A stretch of 64,000 nucleotides of DNA, taken from assembly GCA_917880885.1 (NCBI GenBank), contig OU862913.1:2170001-2234000 (forward strand). Direction: 5' to 3'. The notes beneath the pieces are model-generated. The model did no database searches. It saw only the letters and a list, made by a program, of their open reading frames with translations, and had not been told where the DNA came from. This document shows positions 24,273 to 36,600 of the stretch, piece by piece. This DNA is from Limnephilus marmoratus (lineage: Eukaryota; Arthropoda; Insecta; Trichoptera; Limnephilidae). The position numbers and the translations under genes were made by a program. Position 1 is the stretch's first letter, and every line of letters begins with the position of its first letter.

Positions 24273-24887
24273 TTATTTCTTTTTGTAGTACTTGTATTTG
24301 GCTTGTTTGATTAATTTATTACAAAGGTTTCTATATAGCAGGTAATTATTTTTTAGTTTGTCATCATATGGGTTTTTGCGTACTTGCATGTGCATTGTGT
24401 CTCTTTTATGAATGCTGTTTACTAATCCTTTCGTAATCCAGGGTGTTATTTTTTTTTCTTTATGTGAGTAGTTTTTCGGGGTATTTTTTGTTGTATGTTT
24501 AGCAATATAGGTTCCAACTGTGGTCATAAATGTGTTCAGCGCGTTGTTTGGATCAGGTTCATTTATTACATTTGACCAAGATTCATTATGTATTTCCTCT
24601 ATTAGGGACTTAAAATTGATTTTGTCTTGTGCGGAGTTGTTTTTTTCATCTTTTTGTTTCTTGTTAAGATGTATGCTTAGTGTAGTAGTGAAATGATCTG
24701 TGACCGTTGATCGAATAATGGATGAAGATGTTTTTTTCCTAGTTTTAACAAAAATATGGTCAATACAGGATTCAGAGTTTGACGTAATTCTTGTTGGTGA
24801 GTTGATTGTCGAATTTAATCCATAGTGAGTAAGTAGACTTAAGTATTCTGTGGTTATTGGTTGCCCGTTTAGTAAGTTAATATTCAT
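24273..24887 (-). pseudogene. LINE endonuclease C-terminus and connector (204 codons)
   Basis: The start NINLLNGQPITTEYLSLL aligns with the part of the 952-aa ORF that follows its VGDLNI motif. SCIDHIFVKT and STVTDHFTTTLS follow, the latter matching the SDH-like motif region of AP-type LINE endonucleases. The rest (KITPWITKGLVNSIHKRD, YLLYRNLCNKLIKQAK) is the connector before the reverse transcriptase. The frame breaks at both ends. Confidence 0.8.
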
Positions 24888-25060
24888 ATCCCCTGCAATA
24901 ATTAATTGTTGTGTTTTTTTATTTTTTTCGAGAAGTTTATTTAAGGAGTTGAAGAAAGGTGAGAGATTGGTATAGCAAGGGGGTCTGTAGACGGCAAATA
25001 TGGAGATGTCTGGTCCGAGGGAGATTTGGATACAGTTTGCTTCGATTACGTTGATTTCTG

Positions 25061-25411
25061 TTATTGATGAGTTGAGTGAATCTTTGGCAAAGTGGAATGG
25101 AGAGTTGTATAGTCCTTTAAGTTTAGGTTTGTGTACGAGTCATCTATCCAGCATTCAGTCAAGATAATAATGTCGAAGCTTATGTTTATTTCATTTAGGA
25201 GGATCGAGAAATTATCGAAGTTCTTTCGAATACTTCTAATGTTTTGGGATATTATGTTTAAGTTGTGTTTTTCTGTGAACAGAAAATTACAATCTGTCGC
25301 TTTGTCAAAAGTGTGTTCTGAGTTGTTAAATGTTTCTGTATCAATATTAAGTTGAGTGATCATGTTGCGGTTGCGAAGATACATAAGTTGATCCATACAA
25401 AGTTCACACAT
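25061..25411 (-). pseudogene. LINE endonuclease N-terminus (116 codons)
   Basis: NLNIISQNIRSIRKNFDNF and DIIILTECWIDD are the conserved first blocks of AP-type LINE endonucleases: the QN and catalytic E motifs. The same order occurs in the 31796 ORF (HQNIRSISK, LSECW). The frame is lost after the TLPKIHSTHQ end. The following sequence to 24887 carries the rest in other frames. Confidence 0.8.
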
Positions 25412-25439
25412 TTTGCTAGTGGTGGTAAATTAGGAGTAA

Positions 25440-27440
25440 TAGAGGAGTAAAAATTGAGAGTAAAATTATTCAAATACTTTGGATAATAAAAACCTTTAAA
25501 AACATAAAATCCTTTAAAAACATAAAATTTCATGGTAGAATAATTAGAATACTTTGGATAATAAAATAGAATCCTTTTGAACCATAAAATTTGATGGTAG
25601 ACTAATTCAAAGAGTTTGGATAATAAAAAATATATAAAACAGTAACATTTGATGGTAAAATAATAGCAGTATTTTGGATAATAGAAACCTTTAAAAACAT
25701 AAAATTGGATGGTAAAAAAATGAAAATACTTAGGATAATAAAAACCTTGAAATGCACAAAATTTTAAAGGGAAATTATTTAAGTACTTTGAATAATAAAA
25801 ACCTTTGAAACAATAAAATTTGACAGTAAAATTTTTCAAATACTTTGGATAATAAAAACCTTTGGTACAATATAATTTGATGGACAAATAAGTTGAGTAA
25901 TATGGGTAATAAAAACTTTTAGAACAATAAAGTAGTATGGTAATAATGATGGTAAAATAATTCAAATACTTAGGATAATTAAAACATTTAAAGCAATAGC
26001 ATTTGATGATATAATAATAAAAAAACATTGGATAATAATAACCTTTAAAAATATAAATAATAATATAGAATCATTTTAAACCTTAAAATTTTATGGTAGA
26101 ATAATTCAAAAACTTTGGATAATAAAAAATATTTACAACAGTAACATTTGATGGTAAAATAAAAACAGTACTTTGGATAATAGAAACCTTTAAACACATG
26201 AAATTTGATGGTAAAATAATGAAAATACTTTGGATAATAAAAACCTCGAAAAGCATAAAACTTTAAAGGAAAATCATTTAAGTACTTTGAATAATAAAAA
26301 CCTTTAAAACAATAAAGTTTGACAGTAAAATTATTCAAATACTTTGGATAATAAAAACCTTCGGTATAATGTAATTTGATGGAAAAATTAGTTGAATAAT
26401 TTGGGTAATAAAAACTTTTAGAGCAGTAAAAATTTATGTTAAAATAATTCAAATACTTTGGATAATTAGAACATTTAAAACAATAGCATTTGATGGTATA
26501 ATAATAAAAATACCTTGGATAATAAAAACCTTTAAAAACGTAGAATTGCATGCTAAAATAATTAGAATAATTTGGATAATAAAATCCCTTTAAACCATAA
26601 AATTTGATGGTAAAAAAATAAAGATACTTTGGATAATAAAAACCTTTAAAGGTATAAAATTTTATGGTAAAATACTTTAAAAACTTTAGATAATAAAAAC
26701 CTTTAGAGCAATAATATTTTATGGTAAATTGATTAAGATAATTAGAGTAATAAAAATATTTAGAATAATAGAATTTAATGATAAAATAATTAGAAAAGTT
26801 TGGGTAGTAAAGACATTTAAAAAAATAAATTTTTATCGTACAATAGTTAAAAAATATTGGGTAATAAGAACCATTGGAAAAATAGAAATTGAAGTAAAAA
26901 TAATTAAAATACTTTGAAAGACCTTTAAAACAATAAAGTTAGAAGGTAAAAATATAGAGATAGTTTAGGTTATAATTTGGGTTATAATAGAAAATAATGG
27001 TAAAATAATTAGAATAATTTAGGTTATAATAGAAAATGATGGAAAAGTAATTAAAATAATTAGGGTTATAATAGAAAATGATGGAAAAATAATTAAAATA
27101 ATTTGGGTTATAATAGAAAATGATGGAAAAATAATTAAAATAATTTGGGTAATAAAAACATTCAAAACAATCAATTTTTATGATAAAATAATTTAAAAAA
27201 TTTGGGTAAAAAAAACATTTAGAATAATAAGATTTGATGTTAAAATAGTTAAAATGGTTTTGGTAATAAAAACATTTAGAGCAGTAAAATTTGGTGTTAA
27301 AATAATTTGGATAATAGAAAGAATTAGAAAGATTTTTGTAAACAGAATCGGTAGAAATAATTAATGAAATGGGACTTTTAGGGGAATAATATAGTTGCAA
27401 TGATTGGAATGTGTTAAATAATTCTGCCATTATGATTTAT
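25440..27440 (-). repeat. AT-rich minisatellite, about 57-bp unit, with higher-order structure and an open minus frame
   Basis: The plus strand repeats TTTGGATAATAAAAACCTTT followed by AAAATTTGATGGTAAAATAA with variation. The basic period is about 57 bp. A larger period of about 499 bp is visible: the variant TTTGGTACAATATAATTTGA at 25861 recurs as TTCGGTATAATGTAATTTGA at 26360. Since 57 is a multiple of three, the minus strand stays open for long runs (25360-26028, 26045-26551, 26939-27430). These translate to KGFYYPKYLNNFTVKFYCF-like 19-residue units. Near 26980-27130 the unit changes to 42 bp (NYFSIIFYYNPNYF). I regard the open frames as a by-product of the period, not a gene. Confidence 0.85.
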
Positions 27441-27444
27441 TGCA

Positions 27445-27800
27445 ATACAGGAAGTTTATAGTAGAATGCTTAGTTATCTACAGTTGAATCCCCATTTCAA
27501 ATAATTTTTATACAAATCCACCATAACAACATTGCGCAGACTGATATGTTGGGCCAACTCGCACGAACCAGCCATCGCCGATCCCGGGCCAACTCGAACT
27601 TTCAAACTTTCAACGCATCAACTACCCTTCCACACAATCCTTCAAACATTTGAAGTTGGAAGCTGACTGCAGTGTGGCCCAAAATAACAATGCATTGGCA
27701 CTTCAACAGTTCAACATCCCTTTGAAAATTCATTAAGTGATGAAAAAAATTCTTTAATCTAACGTAATCTATTTAACCAGGTTTTTTCTTCATCACTTTT
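27445..27800. other. Unrecognised stretch, less AT-rich, upstream of a possible first exon
   Basis: Moderately GC-rich near 27540-27620. No TE signature was recognised. It could hold a promoter or 5' untranslated exon for the CLIP gene, but I see no decisive motif. Confidence 0.3.
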
Positions 27801-27807
27801 TAAAAGA

Positions 27808-27861
27808 ATGGTGAAGTTACACATTGTTGCGTTCCTGGCCACATTTTTGCAAATTACCTTG
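27808..27861 (+). CDS. Possible signal-peptide exon of the CLIP gene
   Basis: From the ATG at 27808 the frame reads MVKLHIVAFLATFLQITL: a short charged start followed by a hydrophobic stretch, as in a secretory signal peptide. A GT donor (GTGTTT) could follow at 27862. That donor leaves phase 0, while the first CLIP exon at 30561 needs one base carried over (phase 1). So either another small exon lies between them or this is not part of the gene. It is the only signal-like start I found upstream of 30561. Confidence 0.25.
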
Positions 27862-27879
27862 GTGTTTCACTTTTAAATT

Positions 27880-28440
27880 TCATAGTTAGTTTTCAAGTTC
27901 TGTAAAGGTTCTATTTAAGTTCCCTTATAACTCCAGTTGTGTGAAACGTCTGGCCAGTAGTGATTTAATCAAATAACTTGAATAGAGGTGACGATTTGTC
28001 CCACGAGAAACGTTTGTATTATTATGTCTTACTTCGCTTGGTTACTGGTTAGTACGCAATATTTCTTATTCAAGCAGTTAGATTTAGCTTTCACGAAAAG
28101 TGAATATTTATGTCCGGGGAGACGAAAAAATATGTAAAAATATGCATGTTACATTTTTATTTTGATAAAAATATTTCACTTGGGCGGAATGCGAGCTTCG
28201 CTGCGCCATTTTAATTTTCATCATTTTTGTATTAAATTTCATAGACAATCAATCATCAATCAATGCTGTCAATCATAGAAAAAATATAATTGCCATATAA
28301 AACAATAATTTATACTGTTTTGAAGTGAGTTCATTATTGACAAGTTTGAACCTGTATTTATAACAGAAGAACATGGAAAATAGGTATTAGAATAATTACC
28401 CACACCTGTTAAACAAACCCTGCTTGCTAAACAAACCATT
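27880..28440. other. Non-coding stretch
   Basis: AT-rich. No gene or repeat recognised. Confidence 0.3.
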
Positions 28441-28444
28441 CGAA

Positions 28445-28795
28445 ACATGGAATGTATTTCTAAATTACGCCCCGGGTGTCACCCGACGGGGGGTGACACT
28501 ATACCCGACGGGAGGTGACACCCGACCGACCGTGGAAAAAAAATTACGAAGGATATTGTCACAAAAGAGTTATTTTTATTTTCGCAGCCGAAACGGGGAG
28601 AATTTTGTGCCTGGCGGTCTTTTTGTAGACGAAAATAGCCTATTTCTGAAATTCTCTAGCCAAACCCCCCCCCCCTCAAGGACGGACCAATTTTCTACAA
28701 TCTACACATTTGTGAGGTCGAAATTGGGGGGGGGGGGGGGGGGGTGACACCACGTTATCCGCCCCGGTTCCACGCATGCTAACTACGCCACTGCC
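28445..28795 (-). mobile_element. Small non-autonomous DNA element with poly-G tract (hAT-like end)
   Basis: It contains GGGTGTCACCCGACGG, GGGTGACACTATACCCG and a long G tract near 28727-28744. It ends in CATGCTAACTACGCCACTGCC, whose complement GGCAGTGGCGTAGTTAGCATG is typical of short hAT-type elements. A second copy in the opposite orientation is at 62948-63190. The open frame at 28424-28747 is an artefact of the repeat. Confidence 0.6.
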
Positions 28796-28889
28796 ATATA
28801 GTAGATACTAGTGGTTGGTACTTCTGACAAATGTTATATTTATTTTTTTCATTAAAAAAGGAGCCGTGAGTTGGGTTTATACATTTATA

Positions 28890-28980
28890 CCCTGCCTTCT
28901 ACAACATGGCTTTCTTCAAGACCGTTCATTCCTAATTTTCCTCAAACAGACCCCAACGCAGCATCCCCAAAGATGGCTTT
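28890..28980 (+). pseudogene. Short relic of the 19040-19725 LINE 3' region
   Basis: CTTCTACAACATGGCTTTCT followed by TCAAGACCGTTCATTCCTAA and CAGCATCCC parallels 19605-19670. It is too short to show more. Confidence 0.6.
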
Positions 28981-28999
28981 TACATATTGATGTTATACT

Positions 29000-29255
29000 A
29001 TTACAATACACATGACATATATCTATATTTAACATTTCTTGCCTAAAATGATTCTTGAAATCTTCAAGGCCAATGTTGAAAATGTCAAGAGACCTAGAGA
29101 TATCATTTAGCAGCACCGTACCTCTTGTCATGCTATGCTGGGCCAGAACGTCCGTTCTGCCATGTGAAATACAGATCAAGTCGGGAAAATGACCCTGGCG
29201 GTAGTTGTTGGTATGGGCTCTCAATTAGGGCGTGTCAATTATTTCAATTTTTGAA
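29000..29255. other. Possible continuation of the LINE relic
   Basis: The minus-strand frame at 28916-29224 has no recognised domain. No other signal was seen. Confidence 0.3.
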
Positions 29256-29261
29256 TTCAAA

Positions 29262-29790
29262 AACGCCCGGAGGTTCTCAAAAAGAAAATGAGAAGTTAAT
29301 GAATTTAATTTTTTTAAAATGGTTATTAGCCCGCCAAAATGCATTGAAAATAAAAAAAAAAAAACAAACCGAAAACCTTTTTTTTTTTTTTTTCAGTAAT
29401 TTAACCTTTTAACATTGTTTATTATTAAAAAATGCGTATAACTGATAAAAATAATAAAAATCAAGTTTATGAATATAAGTAGGTCAACAAGAATTCTGAT
29501 TTTATCCAGAAAAAGTGTTATTTTCTCCTATTATATTTTTAAACAACACATCACTTATGTTTTAATTTTTTTGGGATCTTTGTACTGCAGTTATGGAATA
29601 AAAAATAAGTTTGGTTCGAAGTATAAAATATGAACCATTTGTTTAATTTTTTTTCCAAATCACGAAATCTATTTTTTTTTCCAAATATCCGGTCATTTCA
29701 GTGGGCTAATAGTGAACAATAATTACTTTTATTTTTACGTTTTCGAATAGCTGCAGATCATACGAAACTTTTGAGACCCCGGGCGTTTAA
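29262..29790. mobile_element. MITE-like element with inverted ends ACGCCCGG..TCTCAAAAG
   Basis: The left end AAACGCCCGGAGGTTCTCAA (about 29259) and the right end CTTTTGAGACCCCGGGCGTT (about 29768-29787) are imperfect inverted repeats. A second inner pair, TTATTAGCCCG (about 29322) and GTGGGCTAATAGTG (about 29700), is also inverted. The interior is AT-rich and non-coding with poly-A and poly-T tracts. No convincing target-site duplication was seen. Confidence 0.55.
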
Positions 29791-29952
29791 ATATAAGGCC
29801 TATTTTTTTCTCTCTATGGAGAGCGACACAACCTACTGTCAATGTAATAGTTTATGATTTTAAAAGCTGTTACTGTAAAGGTCCCATTCCTTCTGGATTT
29901 GAGACTTTCGTAGCGCCTTTCGGAGAGCAAATCTATGTGATGCATAAATCAC

Positions 29953-30329
29953 GGAGGCGTCTACTAATATCTACAGGAATTCAAAAAACTGAAAAAATCG
30001 ATCTAATATCTATGAAAACCAAAGTGTTGACGAATATCTACAGCAAAAACTGTTGACTAATATCTATGAGAACCAAAGTGTTGACGAATATCTACAGCAC
30101 TGGCAGTGGTTGGATTTGCAATTATGTATATCATATTGGAATAACGTTATATTGCGTATGCAGTTTAAAAAACTTAATTTATGTAAGTATGTACGTAAAA
30201 ATCCCTAATGTAGGACTATTGTACACATTTAGCTGATTAATCCAACCTACGCTCTGTAGATATTAGTTCAACCTACGCTCTGTAGATATTCGTCCGACAT
30301 ACAGGCTGTAGATATTAGTATCTGGAGTC
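29953..30329 (-). mobile_element. MITE-like element, ATATCTACA family, copy 2
   Basis: This is the reverse-complement counterpart of 9618-10001. It begins GGAGGCGTCTACTAATATC and ends GATATTAGTATCTGGAGTC, with the same internal order. The motif GTTGACGAATATCTACAGCA is tandemly repeated twice near 30030-30095, an internal duplication not present in copy 1. Confidence 0.75.
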
Positions 30330-30469
30330 TAAATCACTCTGAGGGAAATTATTTTGTGAAATTATAATGTGTGGAGTTAATGTACAAAAAAAATCTCGAG
30401 AACTAAGAAGGCCGAATATTTGAGATGCCAAAAAATAACCAAACTTTAATCATGAACTAATCTGTGACG

Positions 30470-30530
30470 GCGTCCGTGGTCGAGGGGTAAGATCCTCGAC
30501 TAGGAATCCAAAGGTCGTGGTTTCTCCCCT
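30470..30530 (+). repeat. tRNA-like SINE head just upstream of the first CLIP exon
   Basis: GGCGTCCGTGGTCGAGGGGT and the following GGTCGTGGTTTC look like the D-arm and truncated T-arm of a tRNA-derived head. It lies 30 bases from the exon acceptor and is intronic. Confidence 0.5.
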
Positions 30531-30560
30531 ATCTCACTTGGTTCTGATATTATGTTGCAG

Positions 30561-30664
30561 GAGATCTGTGTGTCGTGACCAGGACTGGCCAGCCGGGTGT
30601 CTGCAGACACATTATGAAGTGCCCTGTTGCCTTGGAAGCGGCGTTTCAAGGGATACCGCGTCAG
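30561..30664 (+). CDS. Exon: CLIP1, first half
   Basis: The acceptor TGTTGCAG lies directly before it and the donor GTGAAG after it. The exon enters in phase 1 (GA completes a Gly codon) and leaves in phase 0. It reads DLCVVTRTGQPGVCRHIMKC and then PVALEAAFQGIPRQ, with Cys1-Cys3. The 104-nt length is the same as in all five later first-half exons. Its partner exon is 17.9 kb away. Confidence 0.9.
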
Positions 30665-33600
30665 GTGAAGTCACATACAAAATATAATATCTCTGCATTT
30701 TTATTTCATTTTATTTAATAGCGTTATAAACAGTCTTTATATATTCGTATATGACACTGATAAAGATATTTATGTCATTAACCAATAAAATAATGACATT
30801 GAAATTTAAGACCATAATGGAAAAATACACTACATACCTAATATAAAGAATTCTGATAAAGAGTAATTTCCGGCATGCGTTGCAATACCACTTAATAAAT
30901 AAATTGCTTCTTCCTGCGTGTCCTTTCCCATCCGTCCCGTTCCCCTTCCCCTCACGCGTTCCCACTACGCCTTCTCCGCTTTCCCTCTCCCCACTCTCTT
31001 CTCCCGCTTCTCCCGTCCTGCGAAACCCCCTCTCGAGTTCCCGTCCCCCCTCCCGCATTCCGTACATTCAGTCCCGATGCATTCATTTTCAAACAGCTCA
31101 CATGCCACCTATTGAAATTGTTTTATATGAATTTCATAATGCCAAAGCTCACCAGTATATATAGAAACCTTCGCGGGCGTGTTCACAACAACTCGCCAAG
31201 GTTTAATCGTAATCCACCGGCCGGCGTAGTCCAGCGGTAAGGCTCTTGACTCTCACACCGAAGGTCGCGGGATCGAATCCTGGCGTGGGAAATAAATTCT
31301 ATTGATTAGTTTGTGTTATTTATGTACGTTAGACGAGATACGGGGTCTAATGCAATCTGCATATCCGATGAACGCAAACTCGCAGCTATGTGATTCAACT
31401 GAAAGAATCAAACTACCGAGGTATGTACCGGCTCACGCGTTTCCAGGTATATGCAATAAATCGTTAACTCGGCGAGATAGCGAATTCACCAATCTTCATT
31501 ATACTATTAACCAACTTTTAAATCGATTAGCGATAATTAAATATTTTACTTCACAAAGGAGGTACGAGCACACCCAGTTTCGCTCATTTACATATTTTGT
31601 TACCTTATATATATAATAATTTGTTATCACTACTTTCAGTTACTTTAAACATTCTGCATTATATTATCAAATTACGGTCAATTTATTTCCATACATTTAT
31701 TTCTATATATGCAATTACATTGGGAATAGTTTATAAATGTAACAATATATTAGTGGAACACTGTTCGCTATTTCACATACAAATAACTTTTAATTATGTT
31801 TGATTTAACTTGTGATATTGGTAACCATTCAGGTATTTTCTGTAACATGAATATTATTGATGATCTGAATAAAATAAAAAACTATAAGTGGGGCTCATAC
31901 AGTCTAAAAATTATACATCAGAACATAAGAAGCATATCCAAACTTGACGATTTCCTAATTTTCCTAGATCAATTTAATTACGCATTCGATGTCTTAATTT
32001 TATCAGAATGCTGGATAAATAAAGAGTACACCTCAAAAGTAATTCCCAATTATTCAGAACATCACACAAACATATATTTAAATAAATCCAGTGGAATTGT
32101 AATTTACATCAGAGACGGTATACAAGCACAAGTCGACGAAATTTTACTACCACAAGCAAACTGCATGAAAATTGTATTGAACAATAGTTTATGTATTTTC
32201 GCAATCTATAGATCACCCTCATTCCAAAATATTGACACTTTTTTGAATTCTCTACAATCAATCATCAACAGTTCAAAACAATTAGATCGGCAAATAATTG
32301 TAGGCGATTTAAATATTAATACGATTCCGGAGTACCACCGTCAATCCGAAGACTATCTATGTCTGCTTACGGAAAATGGGTTCACGCAGACAATTCACAG
32401 CCCTACTCGAGAACAGGGTACGAGTAAATCTTGTCTAGACCATATTAACGTAAAAAAAATTAAACATATCGACTCATTTGTTATCCACACCACAATTTCT
32501 GACCACTACACTACAGCCCTCTGCTTTAAAAATAAGCCTCCCACCGCAAACAAAATTAAATACATACCTCGAATAAACTACTCCAATCTTCTTGAGGACT
32601 TAAATTCAGAAAAATGGGAAAACGTTCTAGACCAAAGGGATACTGACTCAGCAATGTTGGAATTCATCAACAAGTTAAATGATTATATATCCCAAAACAC
32701 TAGTAACAAACTCATACCTAATAAACAATTAAAACTAACGCCATGGATCACCCCTGGCCTTGTTAAATCAATCCATAGAAGGAACCAACTCCACAAAAAG
32801 GCGAAAAGGAGCCCTGAGAATAATATATTACAAACTCAATATAAAAAGTATAGAAACTTGTGTAAAAATTTAATCATCTCAACTAAAGAAAACTATTTTA
32901 AAAACATTATTTACGAAAATAACTATACACCAAAAAGGCTATGGGAAGCATTTCGCAATGTAACAAAAACCAAAATCAATAAATCATCGGAAATTAAATC
33001 ACTGCACATTGATAACACTATCACGACAGATTTAAAAAAGATTGTGAATTTTGCAAATAACTATTTCACGTCAGTAGGAACTACTCTAGCTAAAAAAATT
33101 CTAGATAAAAATAACACAACTGAAGCTGATCTCGCTAAGAAAACTGGCTGTAATCTCGAGCATAAAATAGATAACATTCGAACTACGTCACACGAAGTGA
33201 GGAAAACAATTGACGAACTTAAGTCATCCAATGCGTGTGGCCCAGATAAGATCTCTACAAATCTGTTAAAAATTATAAAATCCGCCATAGCATCACCCAT
33301 AACGTTCATTTGTAATCTAAGTTTTAACTCCGGAAAATTCCCCAATCATTTAAAACAATCAATTGTTATTCTACATCACAAAAATGGGGATAAATCACAG
33401 ATCAATAACTACCGACCGATTTCTTTGATCAACTCTGTATCTAAAATTATTGAGAAAATTGTTAAGAATCGGCTCAGCCTCTACCTAGAAAACAATAACA
33501 TCCTTTCCAATTGTCAATACGGTTTCCGTCCAGGTATAGGCACTGAAAATGCCATTGCTAAATTGACAAAAATTATCTCTAATAACATAGATAGAGGTAC

Positions 33601-36600
33601 AAAATGCATTGCGCTGTTCCTGGATCTAGCCAAAGCATTCGACACTATCTCTCACAAAATTCTGTTGAACAAACTACAGCGCATTGGTATACAAGGTCAG
33701 CTCTTCAAGCTGTTGTGTAGCTATTTAGATAATAGGAGTCAAAGAGTGCTTATCAACGACACTATAAGCGATTCAGCTAATATTAAATTCGGTGTACCCC
33801 AAGGAAGCACTTTAGGACCTCTTTTATTCAATATATATATAAATGATCTATGTAACAGTTCCTTTGCTGATCACATTATCACCTTTGCCGATGACACAGT
33901 TCTATTATTTGAAGACAAAAGCTGGAATGTTGTTCACAGTAAAGCGGAAGTAGGTTTAAACAAGGCTAAACAATGGTTAGACAACAATCTCCTCACTCTT
34001 AACTTAGATAAAACCAAATTCATCCGTTTCAGCGCAACTCAAGCAGGAAAACCAAAAGAAATACACAACATCCTTATACACCATTGTAATGACCAAACCA
34101 ATTGTAAATGCTTAAACTTAGAATGTGTCGATAGTATAAAATATCTGGGAATCATAATAGATAAATCTCTGAGATGGGACGAACATATTGTTTCAACTTC
34201 CACAAAGATCAGAAAACTTACTCATCTATTCATGTCTGTCAGAAATATTCTTTGCGTAAAAGATATGAAACAAATGTACCATGCCTTGTGTAACTCGTTG
34301 CTAGAATATGCATCCTTGGGTTGGGGAGGCTGTTCCAAAACAATAATGGATCCCTTAGCAAAAGCACAAAAATCACTTCTAAGGGTCATCCTCAAGAAAC
34401 CCTTCAGGTATCCTAGTGATCTATTATTTGAAGAGATACGAGTTCTTGATGTACGGCAACTATACATAAGAAAAATTATTTTACATACACAAAAACACCG
34501 ACACCACTATTCATCCATTGATCATCTCCACAACACCCGCCATGCAGGGAGGAATCCAGCAGTTCCACCTACTACAAACACATCACATGCCCAAAGACAA
34601 TACTCCTACTTAGGGCCAAATTGTTCAACGTCATACCTGATGCATGGAAACTGAAAAGTGCAAGCACTTTACGGAAATGGGTTAGCAATTGGCTTCTGGA
34701 CATGGGGAGAGTCGAGAGCGAACATATGTTAACACAATCTCACATACCTAATATGTACTAAAAAGTTTATGTTATTGCACAAAAAAAATATATCCTTTTG
34801 CTCTGTTTTTTTATCCGTGTAAAATAACGACGGTTTTTTGATTCTTGAAAAATAACGACTAGACATATTAAAAATAAGTTTTGAAATTTAATAGATTGGA
34901 AATTTATGTTCATATATTCTGGTTTATAAATGGGTAATTTCTATTACTTAGGAAATTCTAAAAAATTATAGTACATTGATTAAAAATTAAATAGTCATAA
35001 ATGCATTTCAAATTCTTATATCATATGTTGGTGTATAAAAGTGTTAATTCTAATTATGCAATTGCAAATGTTCCCCAAAATAACCTGGAAAACTATTAAT
35101 GTAATTAAATTTAAGGCCTTTGCAATTTCATTAAAAAAAATTGTTAATTTTTTTTTACCTAAAATATTTAATTCAAAATTGGATGGTTCCGTACTCCTGC
35201 AACTGGCAGAGCGAGGTACAGGAGGTAGGTACCATCGATACATCGGTTTGACACTAGCGAAACATACTTAACGTCAATGTACTTAGGTGTTAAACACAAT
35301 AATATGGTTAATGTTGCAATTTTGCAAACCTATGACCACTTACTTTTAAATTTTCGTTGGTTGTATTTTTATACTAAATTCTTGTTGGATATATTTTTAT
35401 TTCATTTATATACTTCTATTTCCATTCCTTTGTAATATTATGAACTAAATATACAATTTGGCTGTCCTGAAATGGGTATCCTTCCCAGTTGGACAGGCAA
35501 AGTTTCATTGTGTAATGTTTTGTAATATATATGCATGTATAAATAAATAAATAAATAAAAATAAATAAATAAATAAATTTCACAATTAATTCATTTTAAA
35601 TAATATATAGTTAGTATATTTGCGGCACGTTCCAAAGTGGAAGATACTCTTAGTATCGCCCTGGTGTAAGACCACATTTTAGAATTGAAACCTTGCTTGA
35701 AATGGCATAAGCCGTGTTTGGTGACCAGATCTGAATAACCAGGTACTTCCCCACCTTCCTCTTCCCTATCTCCTTCCCCTCCCCACTACCTTCAGCCTCA
35801 CAAGATACCCCAATTGGGGATGCCATAGTCTCACTGTCTTCAGACGGGAGCAGTTGGGACTCTTGTGCGGTATTCATTTAAAAAAAGCCTCCTCGATGGG
35901 ATCTCCACCTTGTCGGGGTGAGGAGGCTTGAGTATTCCAAGGACTCTGAGAGCTATGCTGGCAGTAGTGTAACTACCAGAAGGGCCTCCCAAGCCAGAAA
36001 GGTCACAGATGAGGAGTCAGACTAAGAGAGATCCACTGCTAGAGGGCAGCAGTACCTGGCAGTATTGAATCAAGGCGGAGAAGAGTAACTTCGGTACGGC
36101 TTGGTATCAACATTTTGCAAGCAATGATAACGTATTTATCTAACCGGTTACAATACTGCGATGAGGAAAGCAACGGGAAACTACCTCATTATATCTTCCC
36201 AGGAAAAATCATGGTAATGGCTGATAAATACAACGGCCCCGAGTACGGGCGCCCCTTAAATGGGGCAGGGGTGCTAATAATCTCCCGGTCAGCTGTTATC
36301 AAGATAAAAAGAAAAGAAGAAATGAGTAAAATACGAACATGGAATGTAAGGAGTATGCACCAACCAGGAAAAATTCACAACACCATAAAATAAATGCAAA
36401 GATTGAATATCAATATAATTGGTATAGGAGAGATGAGATGGAAAGATTCAGGAAAATGTACTGTAGACGACTATACTGTCTACTACTCTGGTGACACTAA
36501 ATCCCGGAATCGAAATGGAGTTGGCATTATCGTTACAAACAATGTAGCAGGTGCCGTGACGAATATCATTCCACATTCAGACACGATCGTTATGATATAA

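Larger units (their letters stand above)
22190..25430 (-). mobile_element. LINE on the minus strand, ORF broken, same superfamily as 31796-34654
   Basis: Reading from 25411 down to 22402 on the minus strand gives endonuclease and then reverse transcriptase, in the same order as the 952-aa ORF at 31796. The ORF is interrupted between 25061 and 24887 and between 24273 and 24090 by frame changes or stops. The 3' untranslated region ends near 22190 in an AATAATAAATAAA-like stretch. The 5' side meets a 2-kb minisatellite without an obvious junction. Confidence 0.85.

Noticed and set aside
25360..27430. Three long minus-strand frames as genes for an aromatic-rich repeat protein
   Set aside because: The period is a multiple of three, so open frames are expected. 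There is no start context, splice pattern or known family. Kept as a finding only.
28424..28747. 107-codon plus-strand frame
   Set aside because: It runs through the poly-G repeat element.
30711..31164. Overlapping frames in the pyrimidine-rich repeat
   Set aside because: They come from base composition, and the same segment is repeated at 11560.
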